9,605 bases of DNA, taken from assembly GCA_028282625.1 (NCBI GenBank), contig JANQHP010000135.1:1-9605 (forward strand). Direction: 5' to 3'. The DNA is from Rickettsiales bacterium (GTDB lineage: Bacteria; Pseudomonadota; Alphaproteobacteria; Rickettsiales; UBA8987). The notes beneath the pieces were generated by a model, which was given only the letters and a program-made list of their open reading frames with translations, was not told the DNA's origin and did no database searches. The position numbers were made by a program, and so were the translations under genes. Below are positions 1-7,376 of the stretch, piece after piece (within the stretch, counting starts at the first letter, position 1; every line of letters starts with the position of its first letter).

Positions 1-942
1 CGCGCGCCGTAGTGCCGCTGAAAGCACCCCACCCACTTTGCGCGGTGCACCCTCCTTGGTGAGGAAAAAATCCGTATAGCGATCCAACATCGCATGCCGC
101 TTGTCCTCTGTTCCTTCCAACCACTCCTGCAGCATCTGCCCGTGCGCCTGCTCTTTGGCATTGCCGCCTACCAGCCAGGTAGCCAGTGCTTGGCAAATCT
201 TCGCCTCCTTTTTAGAAAAAACACACAGCTCGTCCGCTTTATGAGAAGCAAGCGGGTCCACTGGCAGCGCCAGAAAATCGGCAAGCTGCCGTTGCATGGC
301 AGGTATATCATAGCGATGCTGCAAAAAATAATGCTCCCACTCCGCTCTGTCTTGCATCATGCTGTGGAGCAGAGTCTGCAGCGTCGTCTCATGTAGCTGG
401 CTTGCAAGCCCTATGAAAGCGTGTTTGAGCGCTGTATCCTCCGTATGCTCCATTTGCACCAACAGTTGCTGCCAGGCAGATTGCATCAGCTCGCGGCTGG
501 TTTGCTCATCCATCACCTGAAAGTGGGGCAAAAGTTGTGCCTCCAGTGGAAAGCGACGCAACAAAGATTGGCAAAATGCATGCAGCGTTTGTATCACCGG
601 CCGACTTTCCTCCTCCAGTGACGCAAAAAAAAGCTGCCGGGCACGCTGCATCACTTCTGCTGAAGGAGGGGCGCCCTGCAAATCCTGCAACGCTTGCCTC
701 AAGGCCTCATCGGGCATCAACGACCAATTCTGCAACGTCTTCTGGATACGCATCAGCATTTCGGCCGAAGCCGCCTTGGTAAAGGTCAGGCACAAAACCC
801 CTTGCGCCGGCACGCCTTCAAGCAAAAGACGCAACACACGGTCGGTCAGCACCTTGGTCTTGCCCGTACCGGCATTCGCGCTCACCCAAACCGAGTAAGC
901 CGGGTCAGAAGCGCGCTGCTGGGCCGTATCCTGATGATTCAT
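1..942 (-). CDS. addA: Double-strand break repair helicase AddA, N-terminal 314 residues (runs off the left edge)
   Basis: AddA is the UvrD-like helicase-nuclease subunit of the AddAB complex, which processes double-strand DNA ends for RecA-dependent repair. The minus frame is open from 942 to 1. The residues read SANAGTGKTK (21-30, Walker A), CLTFTKAASAEM (51-62, motif Ia) and IQTLHAFCQSLLRRFPLE (117-134), all characteristic of alphaproteobacterial AddA. Near the window edge it reads FLTKEGAPRK, also typical of the family. AddA is usually well over 1,100 residues, so roughly the first quarter is here; Walker B and the C-terminal nuclease domain lie outside. I chose the ATG at 942 because GGAAGAG lies 5 bases upstream. 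An in-frame ATG at 960 would add six residues, but its purine run abuts the codon. The gene diverges from rnd. No disruption is visible in the part present. Confidence 0.95.
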   Translation of the reverse strand, partial: MNHQDTAQQRASDPAYSVWVSANAGTGKTKVLTDRVLRLLLEGVPAQGVLCLTFTKAASAEMLMRIQKTLQNWSLMPDEALRQALQDLQGAPPSAEVMQRARQLFFASLEEESRPVIQTLHAFCQSLLRRFPLEAQLLPHFQVMDEQTSRELMQSAWQQLLVQMEHTEDTALKHAFIGLASQLHETTLQTLLHSMMQDRAEWEHYFLQHRYDIPAMQRQLADFLALPVDPLASHKADELCVFSKKEAKICQALATWLVGGNAKEQAHGQMLQEWLEGTEDKRHAMLDRYTDFFLTKEGAPRKVGGVLSAALRRA

Positions 943-1062
943 GCGTACTCTTCCAGCCATCCCTTGCAAAACACGTACGTTTCAAGAAAAAACTGGTGGT
1001 AGGTGATTGCATCTGGTAAAAATTGACCCATTCATTCTTACATCCTTCTGAAGGAGTCCGCC
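943..1062. promoter_or_regulatory. Divergent spacer between addA and rnd, with rnd ribosome binding site
   Basis: This 120-base spacer separates two divergent genes, so it should hold promoters for both; that is inference from layout. The clearest element is AAGGAG at 1051-1056, the Shine-Dalgarno of rnd. TCCTT (1043-1047) can pair with AAGGA (1051-1055) across a 3-base loop, which could partly hide that site. TTGACC at 1023-1028 resembles a -35 box, but a -10 at normal spacing would fall on the Shine-Dalgarno, so I do not call it a promoter. No convincing -10 was found on either strand. Confidence 0.45.
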
Positions 1063-1686
1063 ATAACAAACTACCTGCACCACGGGGACCTCCCCACCAC
1101 CATTTCGCTTCAAGATGGCCCGCTCGCCGTGGATACCGAAACCACAGGCTTACAAATCGCAGGGCGTGACCGACTCTGCGTGGTACAAATTTCTGATGGA
1201 AACGGCGATGCACATATCGTGCAGCTTGCCCCAGAAGAGTATGCCAAGGCGGATCACATCAAATCGGTGCTTAGTGACCCCAAAAGAACCCTCATTTTTC
1301 ACTATGCCCGCTTTGATATGGTGGCCTTAAAACGGTACCTAGATATCGACCTTCCCTCGGTCTATTGCACCAAAATTGCCTCACGCCTGGTGCGCACCTA
1401 TACCGATAAACACGGCTTAAAGGATTTATGCCGTGAGTTTTTAGGCGTGGAGCTTTCCAAACAGCAGCAATCCTCCGACTGGGCCTCTGCCAACATCTCC
1501 AAAGAGCAACTCCACTACGCCGCCTCGGATGTATTGCATCTCCACGCGCTTAAAACCACGTTAGATAGCATGCTTCTGCGTGAAAACCGTATGGATCTGT
1601 TCACCCAATGCTGCAACTTCCTCCCCACACGTGTGGCACTCGACCTAGCCGGATGGCATGAAACCAACATCTTTTCTCACGCGTAA
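1063..1686 (+). CDS. rnd: Ribonuclease D (small alphaproteobacterial type), probable AUA start
   Basis: This is a DEDD-family 3'-5' exoribonuclease that trims stable RNAs. Numbering from the proposed start, D24 and E26 of DTETTGL form Exo I, D85 in HYARFD forms Exo II, and Y152 and D156 in YAASDVLHLHAL form Exo III. The protein has 207 residues and only the exonuclease domain, without the C-terminal HRDC domains of the E. coli enzyme; this short form is usual in alphaproteobacteria. No ATG, GTG or TTG occurs in frame between the upstream stop (1024-1026) and GTG at 1129. Starting at 1129 would remove the first beta strand and the conserved N-terminal stretch TNYLHHGDLP. AAGGAG at 1051-1056 lies six bases before ATA at 1063, so ATA is the best start. 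Its stop overlaps the lptC ATG by one base (TAATG). The gene identity is secure; the start codon is the uncertain part. Confidence 0.88.
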   Translation: MTNYLHHGDLPTTISLQDGPLAVDTETTGLQIAGRDRLCVVQISDGNGDAHIVQLAPEEYAKADHIKSVLSDPKRTLIFHYARFDMVALKRYLDIDLPSVYCTKIASRLVRTYTDKHGLKDLCREFLGVELSKQQQSSDWASANISKEQLHYAASDVLHLHALKTTLDSMLLRENRMDLFTQCCNFLPTRVALDLAGWHETNIFSHA

Positions 1687-2357
1687 TGTCTGACATTTCC
1701 GAACAGGAACAAACCCTTGTATATAACCGTACCTTCGCACGGCATTCGCGCCTGATTGGAAGGTTGCGCCTCTTGGTCTTATTGCTCATCGTGTTGCTGG
1801 TGGCAGCCTTGCTGATCTGGCCTCTCACGCAAGCCGGGCAAAAGCAGTTTAAACTCACAATGCACAGCACCCAGAAGGATGATCAGGGGGTTTTTTCCCC
1901 ACCATCCTTGATCGAAAACGAACAATCCCACATGGTCAAACCGCGCTTTTATGGCTTGGATAAAAACAAACAGCCCTATAGCATCACGGCCGATGATGCC
2001 GTGCAGCTGACCGAGCACCATTTTCGACTTACCCAAATTGCCGCCGATATCCTCCTTAGCGACGATGGGTGGATCACGTTACTCTCCAATAGCGGGCTCT
2101 ACGACGCAGAGAAAAAAACCCTTTCTCTGCAAGGGGATGTGAACATGTTCACCGACCAAGGGTATGAATTTTTTACCGACTCCGCCCATATTTTGCATGC
2201 AGAAGGCAGGGCAGAAGGCAACGAGCAGGTCATCATTCAAGGGCCACTTGGTACACTCGTAGCAGGTGGCTTTACCTTAGAAGAACAAGGCAGCGAGCTC
2301 TTTTTTGATGGAGGCGTTCAACTGAGCAGCGCCAATAAAGAAGAGGCCACACCTTAA
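1686..2357 (+). CDS. lptC: LPS export ABC transporter periplasmic protein LptC
   Basis: LptC is the bitopic inner-membrane protein that takes lipopolysaccharide from LptB2FG and passes it to LptA in the periplasm. The 223-residue product has a short charged N-terminus and one transmembrane segment at about 28-46, rich in Leu, Val and Ile. A periplasmic domain of alternating beta strands follows, including PRFYGLDKNKQPYSITADDA (about 86-105), as in alphaproteobacterial LptC. It is somewhat longer than the 191-residue E. coli protein. The start overlaps the rnd stop by one base, which suggests translational coupling because no strong Shine-Dalgarno is visible. lptA starts one base after its stop. 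Assignment rests on fold pattern plus the lptC-lptA-lptB order. Confidence 0.93.
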   Translation: MSDISEQEQTLVYNRTFARHSRLIGRLRLLVLLLIVLLVAALLIWPLTQAGQKQFKLTMHSTQKDDQGVFSPPSLIENEQSHMVKPRFYGLDKNKQPYSITADDAVQLTEHHFRLTQIAADILLSDDGWITLLSNSGLYDAEKKTLSLQGDVNMFTDQGYEFFTDSAHILHAEGRAEGNEQVIIQGPLGTLVAGGFTLEEQGSELFFDGGVQLSSANKEEATP

Positions 2358-2358
2358 A

Positions 2359-3114
2359 ATGCGCAATCTATTTCACATAGGCATAGTACTTGGGCTTGCA
2401 TGGCTCTGCACCTTGCCCCTATCGGCGCAAGCACAATTTCCTCTACACGATATCAAAATCGACCACCAAAAGCCTATTCATGTGCAATCGATGACGCTAA
2501 ATCTCAAACCCAATGAGCAGAAGGCGATTTTCGCAGGCGACACCAAAATCACGCAAGATAGCCTCACCATCGAGGCCGCCACGCTCACCGCATGGTACCA
2601 CAACAAAGAAAGCAAGCAGCGCGTGAATGAAGCGATCAACAACAGCAACCTTTCTCGCTTAAAGGCCGATGGCTACATCACGCTTAAGCTCCCGGGTCGC
2701 AAGGCCGAGGCCGACCAAGGAATCTATGACATTGACGCAGGCTATATCGAGCTCATCGGCAATGTGGTGTTAACGCAGCAACAAAATGTCCTCAAAGGCG
2801 AATATTTCACCTACAATGTTGTCACCGGCATCAGCCGCCTGCGCAACGCCAAAACCCCAACCAATGCAGCAAACGATACCGCGAAGGATGCAAGCACTGA
2901 CGCAGCATCAACCAGCGACCCAACCGAAGCCACGCCGTCCACAAACACACGCGTACGAGGCCTGCTCATCCCCACCAAACGTCCGGAAAACCCTGTAGAA
3001 AACCTGCCCAAAACCACCGAACCCTCTTTAGATAAGCCCGCCACCACAACAGCACCTGCCACGCCGAAGAAAAAACCGGCCGCCCCGATCGTACCAGAAA
3101 CACCCACGCCATAA
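2359..3114 (+). CDS. lptA: LPS transport periplasmic protein LptA, with a long low-complexity tail
   Basis: LptA is the soluble OstA-fold protein that bridges LptC and LptD, carrying lipopolysaccharide across the periplasm. The 251-residue product begins with a signal peptide: MRN, a hydrophobic core, and probable cleavage after SAQA at residue 25. The OstA beta-jellyroll runs over about 30-162, with AIFAGDTKITQDSLTIEA and later LIGNVVLTQQQNVLKGEYFT. From about 163 the sequence becomes rich in Ala, Thr, Pro, Asp and Lys, broken by RVRGLLIPTKRP. This makes it about 65 residues longer than E. coli LptA (185). The tail is probably disordered, and its role is unknown. The gene lies one base after lptC, with an AAGAAGAGG purine run upstream. 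Confidence 0.94.
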   Translation: MRNLFHIGIVLGLAWLCTLPLSAQAQFPLHDIKIDHQKPIHVQSMTLNLKPNEQKAIFAGDTKITQDSLTIEAATLTAWYHNKESKQRVNEAINNSNLSRLKADGYITLKLPGRKAEADQGIYDIDAGYIELIGNVVLTQQQNVLKGEYFTYNVVTGISRLRNAKTPTNAANDTAKDASTDAASTSDPTEATPSTNTRVRGLLIPTKRPENPVENLPKTTEPSLDKPATTTAPATPKKKPAAPIVPETPTP

Positions 3115-3124
3115 CAACGCACCC

Positions 3125-3997
3125 ATGCCCAAAACACCACCATCCACGCCCAATAGCAAAAGCACAGAAGGCAAGCCCAAACGTGGTTTAAGCCATATGC
3201 TAAGCAAAATCGGCACCAAAAAACCCAAGAAGACCGACAGCGCGCCCAACGCACCCGTCAACCTCATTGCCTCCAATGCAGGCCTTGCGGCGCATAATTT
3301 GGCAAAGAAATACAGCAACAAGCCAGTCGTACGCGATGTCAGCCTTACCGTTCAACGCGGCGAGGCCGTCGGCCTTCTCGGTCCAAACGGTGCTGGCAAA
3401 ACCACCTGTTTTTATATGATCAGTGGCCTGGTGCACCCCGATGCAGGCCAAATCATTCTCGATGGCAACCCTATCACAGCACTGCCTATGTACCGTCGCG
3501 CCAGGCTTGGCATTGGCTATCTTCCGCAGGAAGCCTCCATTTTTCGTGGGATGACCGTGGAGGAAAACATCTGGTCCATCCTGCAAGTCTCTGAACCGGT
3601 CGCGGAAAAACGTCGCGTCATGCTGGAAGAACTCCTGGCAGATTTTTCCATCCTGCATTTGCGCAAAATCCCGGCACAAGCGCTTTCAGGCGGTGAGCGC
3701 CGTCGCGTGGAAATTGCCCGCGCGCTCGCCTCTTCCCCGGCCTTCATCCTGCTGGATGAACCTTTGGCCGGCATTGACCCCATTGCGGTCGGCGACATTC
3801 GAGATCTGATCAGCCATTTGAAAGACCGTGGCATTGGTGTCTTGATTACCGACCACAATGTCCGCGAAACCCTCGATATTGTCGACCGTGCGTATATCAT
3901 TCACGATGGAAGTGTCTTGGCGGAAGGCCCACCAGATGCTATTATCAACAACAAAGATGTGAGGAGAGTCTATTTAGGGGATGCATTTCGTTTGTAA
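3125..3997 (+). CDS. lptB: LPS export ABC transporter ATP-binding protein LptB
   Basis: LptB is the cytoplasmic ATPase dimer that powers lipopolysaccharide extraction through LptFG. The 290-residue product has Walker A GPNGAGKT (86-93), Q-loop Q135 in YLPQEASIFRGMTVEENIW, signature LSGGERRRVE (188-197), Walker B ILLDEP (208-213) with E212 as catalytic base, D-loop LAGIDP, and switch H244. The core starts near residue 53 and closely follows known LptB, which is about 241 residues in E. coli. Ahead of it is a Lys/Pro/Ser-rich extension of about 50 residues. A second in-frame ATG at 3197 would shorten this by 24 residues. Neither start has a clear Shine-Dalgarno, so the exact N-terminus is open. 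The gap to lptA is 10 bases. LptF and LptG are not in the window. Confidence 0.96.
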   Translation: MPKTPPSTPNSKSTEGKPKRGLSHMLSKIGTKKPKKTDSAPNAPVNLIASNAGLAAHNLAKKYSNKPVVRDVSLTVQRGEAVGLLGPNGAGKTTCFYMISGLVHPDAGQIILDGNPITALPMYRRARLGIGYLPQEASIFRGMTVEENIWSILQVSEPVAEKRRVMLEELLADFSILHLRKIPAQALSGGERRRVEIARALASSPAFILLDEPLAGIDPIAVGDIRDLISHLKDRGIGVLITDHNVRETLDIVDRAYIIHDGSVLAEGPPDAIINNKDVRRVYLGDAFRL

Positions 3998-4024
3998 GCG
4001 TTTCCCCGCAAACAAGAGGCAACC

Positions 4025-5548
4025 ATGAGCAATGCAAGCCTACGCCTAAACCTGCAGCAGCGTCAAACACTCCACATGACGCCACAATTGCAGCAATCGC
4101 TCAAGATGCTGCAATATTCCACGCAAGAACTTTCGGATTATTTAGAAGAAGCGCTTGAGCAAAATCCTCTGCTTGAAGCCACCGAAGAGGATCACGAAAG
4201 CCACACAGCCGAGCCGTTGGACCCGGCAGACCACGAGGGCGAACCTACGTCACAAGAGCCTTCCAAAAGCCAGGATGTGCTCGAAGCCACCGAACATGCT
4301 TCCCTGGAGCATCAGCCAAGCGAAGTGCTGGATATGGAAGACCCGATCGAAGAAGGGCTAAGCTCGCCCGCATCCCACAAAGAGGATGGGCTTTCCATGC
4401 AACATATGCAGCCAAAACACCATGCGTATGATGGCCCAGAAGATATGATGCAAAATCTATCTGGCACCATCACGCTCAAGGAACATCTCTACAACCAGGT
4501 CGAAGCCGATTGCACCAACCCTTCGCTGCGTTTTGTGCTCTATGCCTTGGTCGATGCGCTGGATGAAAACGGCTACCTCACCACCGAAAATACGGTACTT
4601 GCCAAGCAGCTAGGCAGCGACATCACACTGATTGAAGAAGCTAAATCGTTTTTGCATGGCTGTGATCCGGCCGGAGTCGGTGCTGCCAATTTGCAAGAAT
4701 GCCTGCGCTTACAATTAGAAGACCGCAATCACCTGGATCCTGCGATGGAGCGCTTGCTCCGTCACCTTGATCTTGTGGCCAAGAGGGAAACCAAAAAGCT
4801 TGCAAAAATTTGTCAGGTGGAGGAAGAAGATATTCTCGATATGTGCCAGGAATTAAGGCTGCTCAACCCCAAGCCGGGCAGTCTTTTTGCAGAAGATATT
4901 GCCCAGCAGGTCCTCCCTGATATGCTCGTGCAACAAACCAAAGAGGGGCATTGGGTGGTGGAGTTAGACACCAGCCGTCTCCCGCGTGTGTTGCTGAACA
5001 ACCGCTATATCGCCTATGTCAAAAATCAGGCACGCACCTCGCAGGAAAAAGATTACATCGTGCAACAGCATCAAGAAGCCACCTGGCTGGTACGCAGCCT
5101 GCAGCAGCGCGCCAATACCATCTTGCAGGTGGTCACCGAACTGGTCGCGCAGCAGCAGGCCTTTTTGGAGCGCGGCATCCACTTCCTCAAACCACTGACC
5201 TTTAAAGATATCGCACAGAAAGTAGAGATGCATGAAAGCACGGTCGGAAGGGCCGTTGCAGGCAAATACGTGGCCACACCAAGGGGCACCTACCCCCTTA
5301 AATATTTTTTCTCCTCTGGCATAGGGCACCATTCGGGCGAAGAGTGCTCCAGCAAAACCGTCCAGCACATCATCGGCGAGCTGGTGGAAGCCGAACCACC
5401 CACGCAGATCCTCTCCGATGAAAAAATCGCCACATTGCTGCAAGAACGCGGCATGCACATTGCCCGCAGAACCGTTGCCAAATACCGGGAGCAACTCGGC
5501 ATCCCCTCTTCTGCGGCGCGCAAACGCCAAAAACGCGCCGCGCTTTAA
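4025..5548 (+). CDS. rpoN: RNA polymerase sigma-54 factor RpoN
   Basis: Sigma-54 directs RNA polymerase to -24/-12 promoters and needs an enhancer-binding ATPase to open DNA. The 507-residue protein has Region I (1-50), a Gln/Leu-rich activator-interaction segment with LNLQQRQTLHMTPQLQQSL. Next comes an acidic linker (about 51-140), then the core-binding region (about 145-340). The helix-turn-helix that reads the -12 element covers about 391-432, including FKDIAQKVEMHESTVGRAV. The RpoN box ARRTVAKYRE (480-489) reads the -24 element. Length is normal. AAGAGG at 4013-4018 gives a good ribosome binding site six bases before ATG. It follows lptB by 27 bases, as is common in proteobacteria, but is followed by pncC rather than hpf and ptsN. 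No sigma-54 activator gene is present here. Confidence 0.97.
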   Translation: MSNASLRLNLQQRQTLHMTPQLQQSLKMLQYSTQELSDYLEEALEQNPLLEATEEDHESHTAEPLDPADHEGEPTSQEPSKSQDVLEATEHASLEHQPSEVLDMEDPIEEGLSSPASHKEDGLSMQHMQPKHHAYDGPEDMMQNLSGTITLKEHLYNQVEADCTNPSLRFVLYALVDALDENGYLTTENTVLAKQLGSDITLIEEAKSFLHGCDPAGVGAANLQECLRLQLEDRNHLDPAMERLLRHLDLVAKRETKKLAKICQVEEEDILDMCQELRLLNPKPGSLFAEDIAQQVLPDMLVQQTKEGHWVVELDTSRLPRVLLNNRYIAYVKNQARTSQEKDYIVQQHQEATWLVRSLQQRANTILQVVTELVAQQQAFLERGIHFLKPLTFKDIAQKVEMHESTVGRAVAGKYVATPRGTYPLKYFFSSGIGHHSGEECSSKTVQHIIGELVEAEPPTQILSDEKIATLLQERGMHIARRTVAKYREQLGIPSSAARKRQKRAAL

Positions 5549-5550
5549 CC

Positions 5551-6060
5551 ATGAACCCATCCCCTCCTACCTATGCTGATTTGTGGGCCCAGTCTGCTGA
5601 TGTGCTGGAGTATTTATGTGCGCATGGAGCCAAACTTGCTCTAGCAGAATCTTGCACAGGTGGGCTTGTCTCCTCCTTGATGACCACACATCCTGGGGCA
5701 TCTCATGTATTAGAATGCAGCTACGTCACCTATAGCAACGCCGCCAAGGAACAAATGCTAGGCGTTTCATCCTCTATCCTGGAAACATACGGCGCTGTGA
5801 GCCACCAAACCGCCCTTGCCATGGCCGAAGGTGCTCTAAATCACATGCCAAGTGCCACATGCGCACTTTCCATTACCGGCATTGCAGGCCCTTCCAGTCC
5901 CCATACCCAAAAACCTGTCGGCACAGTCTATATGGCCCTGGCTAAGCGCAACCAATCCATAGAAACAGCACATCACCTCTTTCCGCACGATGCCAAGCGC
6001 ACTGAAATCCAATATTTTGCAGCGCAACATGCGCTTGCATGGCTACAGGAAGTAGAGTAA
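5551..6060 (+). CDS. pncC: Nicotinamide-nucleotide amidohydrolase PncC (CinA C-terminal domain protein)
   Basis: PncC deamidates nicotinamide mononucleotide to nicotinate mononucleotide, returning pyridine nucleotide to NAD synthesis. The 169-residue protein is a stand-alone CinA C-terminal domain; the N-terminal molybdopterin-binding-like domain of full CinA is absent. Visible motifs are AESCTGG (32-38) with the probable nucleophile S34, YSNAAKEQMLGV (61-72) with conserved K66, GAVSHQT (81-87), ITGIAGP (108-114) and KPVGTVY (121-127). These match the E. coli PncC family closely. ATG is two bases after the rpoN stop and has no strong Shine-Dalgarno, so translation is probably coupled to rpoN. 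The protein is often labelled CinA or competence-damage inducible, but nothing here supports a competence role. Confidence 0.93.
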   Translation: MNPSPPTYADLWAQSADVLEYLCAHGAKLALAESCTGGLVSSLMTTHPGASHVLECSYVTYSNAAKEQMLGVSSSILETYGAVSHQTALAMAEGALNHMPSATCALSITGIAGPSSPHTQKPVGTVYMALAKRNQSIETAHHLFPHDAKRTEIQYFAAQHALAWLQEVE

Positions 6061-6098
6061 CGTGACCTGTAGCGCACACAACCTATAGGGGAAACACC

Positions 6099-7340
6099 AT
6101 GTTTGACTATTACGGTGCCCAGCATGTCTATACCGCACATGAGCTCCAGCGCATGATGCTCACACCTTTTTACAACGCCTCGCATTTTGGCAAGTCCTTC
6201 TTCACCCACAGTTTTAACCCCGTATCTTATACCCTCTTCGGTCGCCAGGCTGCCGCAGGATGCGCGCTGATGGAACGTGTCATGCGCATTTACTCCAAGC
6301 CGGAATTTGGGATTAACCACACCATGATCGAGGGGAAAAAAGTGCGCGTGCAATATGAGATCACCGCACGCAAAACCTTCTGCCGTATCCTGCATTTCAA
6401 AAAGCCAAAAACCATTCAGCAAACGCCCCTACTCATCGTCGCACCGCTTTCAGGCCATTATTGCACCCTACTGCGCGGCACGGTAGAAGCCTTGCTCCCG
6501 CATTACGACATCTACATCACCGATTGGCGCAACGCCAATGAAGTGCCGGTGGCAAAAGGCGGTTTCGATCTGGATGACTATATCGACTACATGATGGAAT
6601 GGATGCCCTTGCTCGGCAAAGACCTACACGTCATGGCCGTGTGCCAGCCTGGTGTGCCGGTGCTGGCCGCCCTTTCGCGGCTTGCCGCGCAAAAAGCCCC
6701 CGTGATGCCTAAAAGTGTCACTATCATTGGCAGCCCGATCGATACACGCAAAAGCCCTACCGAAGTCAATCAGCTGGCGGAAAAGCGCCCCTTCGAGTGG
6801 TTTAAGCACAACGTCATCAGCCGTGTTCCCTATAACTATCCCGGCTTTATGCGCCTGGTCTATCCTGGTTTTGTGCAGCTCACTGGCTTCATGACCATGA
6901 ACATGGACCGGCACATTGAGGCCCACACCAAGCTTTTTGACCATCTGGTCGAGGGTGATGGCGATAGCGTGACCGCCCATAAGAAATTCTACAACGAGTA
7001 TCTTTCCGTCATGGATATTCCCGCAGAATTCTACCTGCAAACCATTCGCACCGTCTTCCAGGAACATAGTCTGCCGAAAAAAACCATGCTCCATCGTGGT
7101 GAAAAAGTCGACCCATCTTTGATCACAAAAACAGCCCTTTTAACCATTGAAGGTGAGCGGGACGACATCTCCGGCCGCGGGCAAACCAAAGCCGCTCACA
7201 CGCTCTGCTCTGGCTTATCTGCAGAGAAAAAACAGCACTTACTACAAAAAGGTGTGGGGCACTATGGCACCTTTAACGGGCGTCGTTTCCGAGAGGAAAT
7301 CGTGCCCGTGCTCCGGCAATTCATCACCCAACACAGCTAA
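6099..7340 (+). CDS. phaZ: Intracellular polyhydroxybutyrate depolymerase PhaZ
   Basis: This enzyme degrades intracellular, protein-coated (amorphous) PHB granules to release hydroxybutyrate as a carbon store. The 413-residue protein has no signal peptide, as expected for a cytoplasmic, granule-bound enzyme. It has an alpha/beta-hydrolase core with the family's Cys nucleophile in MAVCQPGVPVLA (C182). Asp355 or Asp356 lies in EGERDDISGRGQT, and His388 in GVGHYGTFNGRRFR. These positions closely match the Cys183-Asp355-His388 triad of the Ralstonia eutropha enzyme. AGGGGA at 6087-6092, six bases before ATG, is a good ribosome binding site. It lies 38 bases after pncC and may be co-transcribed. 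No PHA synthase or phasin is in the window. A transposon-like end begins 10 bases after its stop. Confidence 0.94.
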   Translation: MFDYYGAQHVYTAHELQRMMLTPFYNASHFGKSFFTHSFNPVSYTLFGRQAAAGCALMERVMRIYSKPEFGINHTMIEGKKVRVQYEITARKTFCRILHFKKPKTIQQTPLLIVAPLSGHYCTLLRGTVEALLPHYDIYITDWRNANEVPVAKGGFDLDDYIDYMMEWMPLLGKDLHVMAVCQPGVPVLAALSRLAAQKAPVMPKSVTIIGSPIDTRKSPTEVNQLAEKRPFEWFKHNVISRVPYNYPGFMRLVYPGFVQLTGFMTMNMDRHIEAHTKLFDHLVEGDGDSVTAHKKFYNEYLSVMDIPAEFYLQTIRTVFQEHSLPKKTMLHRGEKVDPSLITKTALLTIEGERDDISGRGQTKAAHTLCSGLSAEKKQHLLQKGVGHYGTFNGRRFREEIVPVLRQFITQHS

Positions 7341-7350
7341 ACACGGTTAT

Positions 7351-7376
7351 CAAAGTCTTTGAGCGCAGTGTCTAGA
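7351..7376 (+). repeat. Solitary terminal inverted repeat of the MITE family
   Basis: This 26-base stretch matches 8290-8315 at 24 positions in the same orientation. It is also related, inverted, to 8149-8172. It ends in GCAGTGTC followed by TA, the same terminal sequence and dinucleotide as the full element upstream of pyrH. Its partner end is not found on its left, where phaZ begins after 10 bases, so it looks like a deletion remnant. It contains the short palindrome CAAAGTCTTTG. Read on the minus strand, TA plus the first G of the repeat makes the TAG that closes the interrupted cysteine-rich frame. Confidence 0.7.

Noticed and set aside
94..1002. Several plus-strand open frames over the addA region
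   Set aside because: They are shadows of the continuous minus-strand addA frame, which carries the helicase motifs.
997..1012. Sigma-54-like promoter TGGTAGGTGATTGCAT before rnd
   Set aside because: GG and GC are separated by nine bases instead of the required ten, and the -24 block lacks the rest of the consensus.
1129..1686. GTG at 1129 as the start of rnd
   Set aside because: It would remove the beta strand just before DTET and the conserved N-terminal stretch, and it has no ribosome binding site.
2106..2130. Hairpin GCAGAGAAA/TTTCTCTGC inside lptC
   Set aside because: It has nine perfect base pairs with a 7-base loop, but it lies inside a continuous coding frame without a T-tract, so chance is the simplest explanation.
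2811..3254. A 147-residue minus-strand open frame opposite lptA and lptB
   Set aside because: Its Val/Gly/Phe-rich sequence mirrors the low-complexity Thr/Ala/Pro codons of the lptA tail.
4964..5560. A 198-residue minus-strand open frame opposite rpoN
   Set aside because: It is antisense to the conserved DNA-binding end of sigma-54 and is a shadow frame of GC-rich codons.
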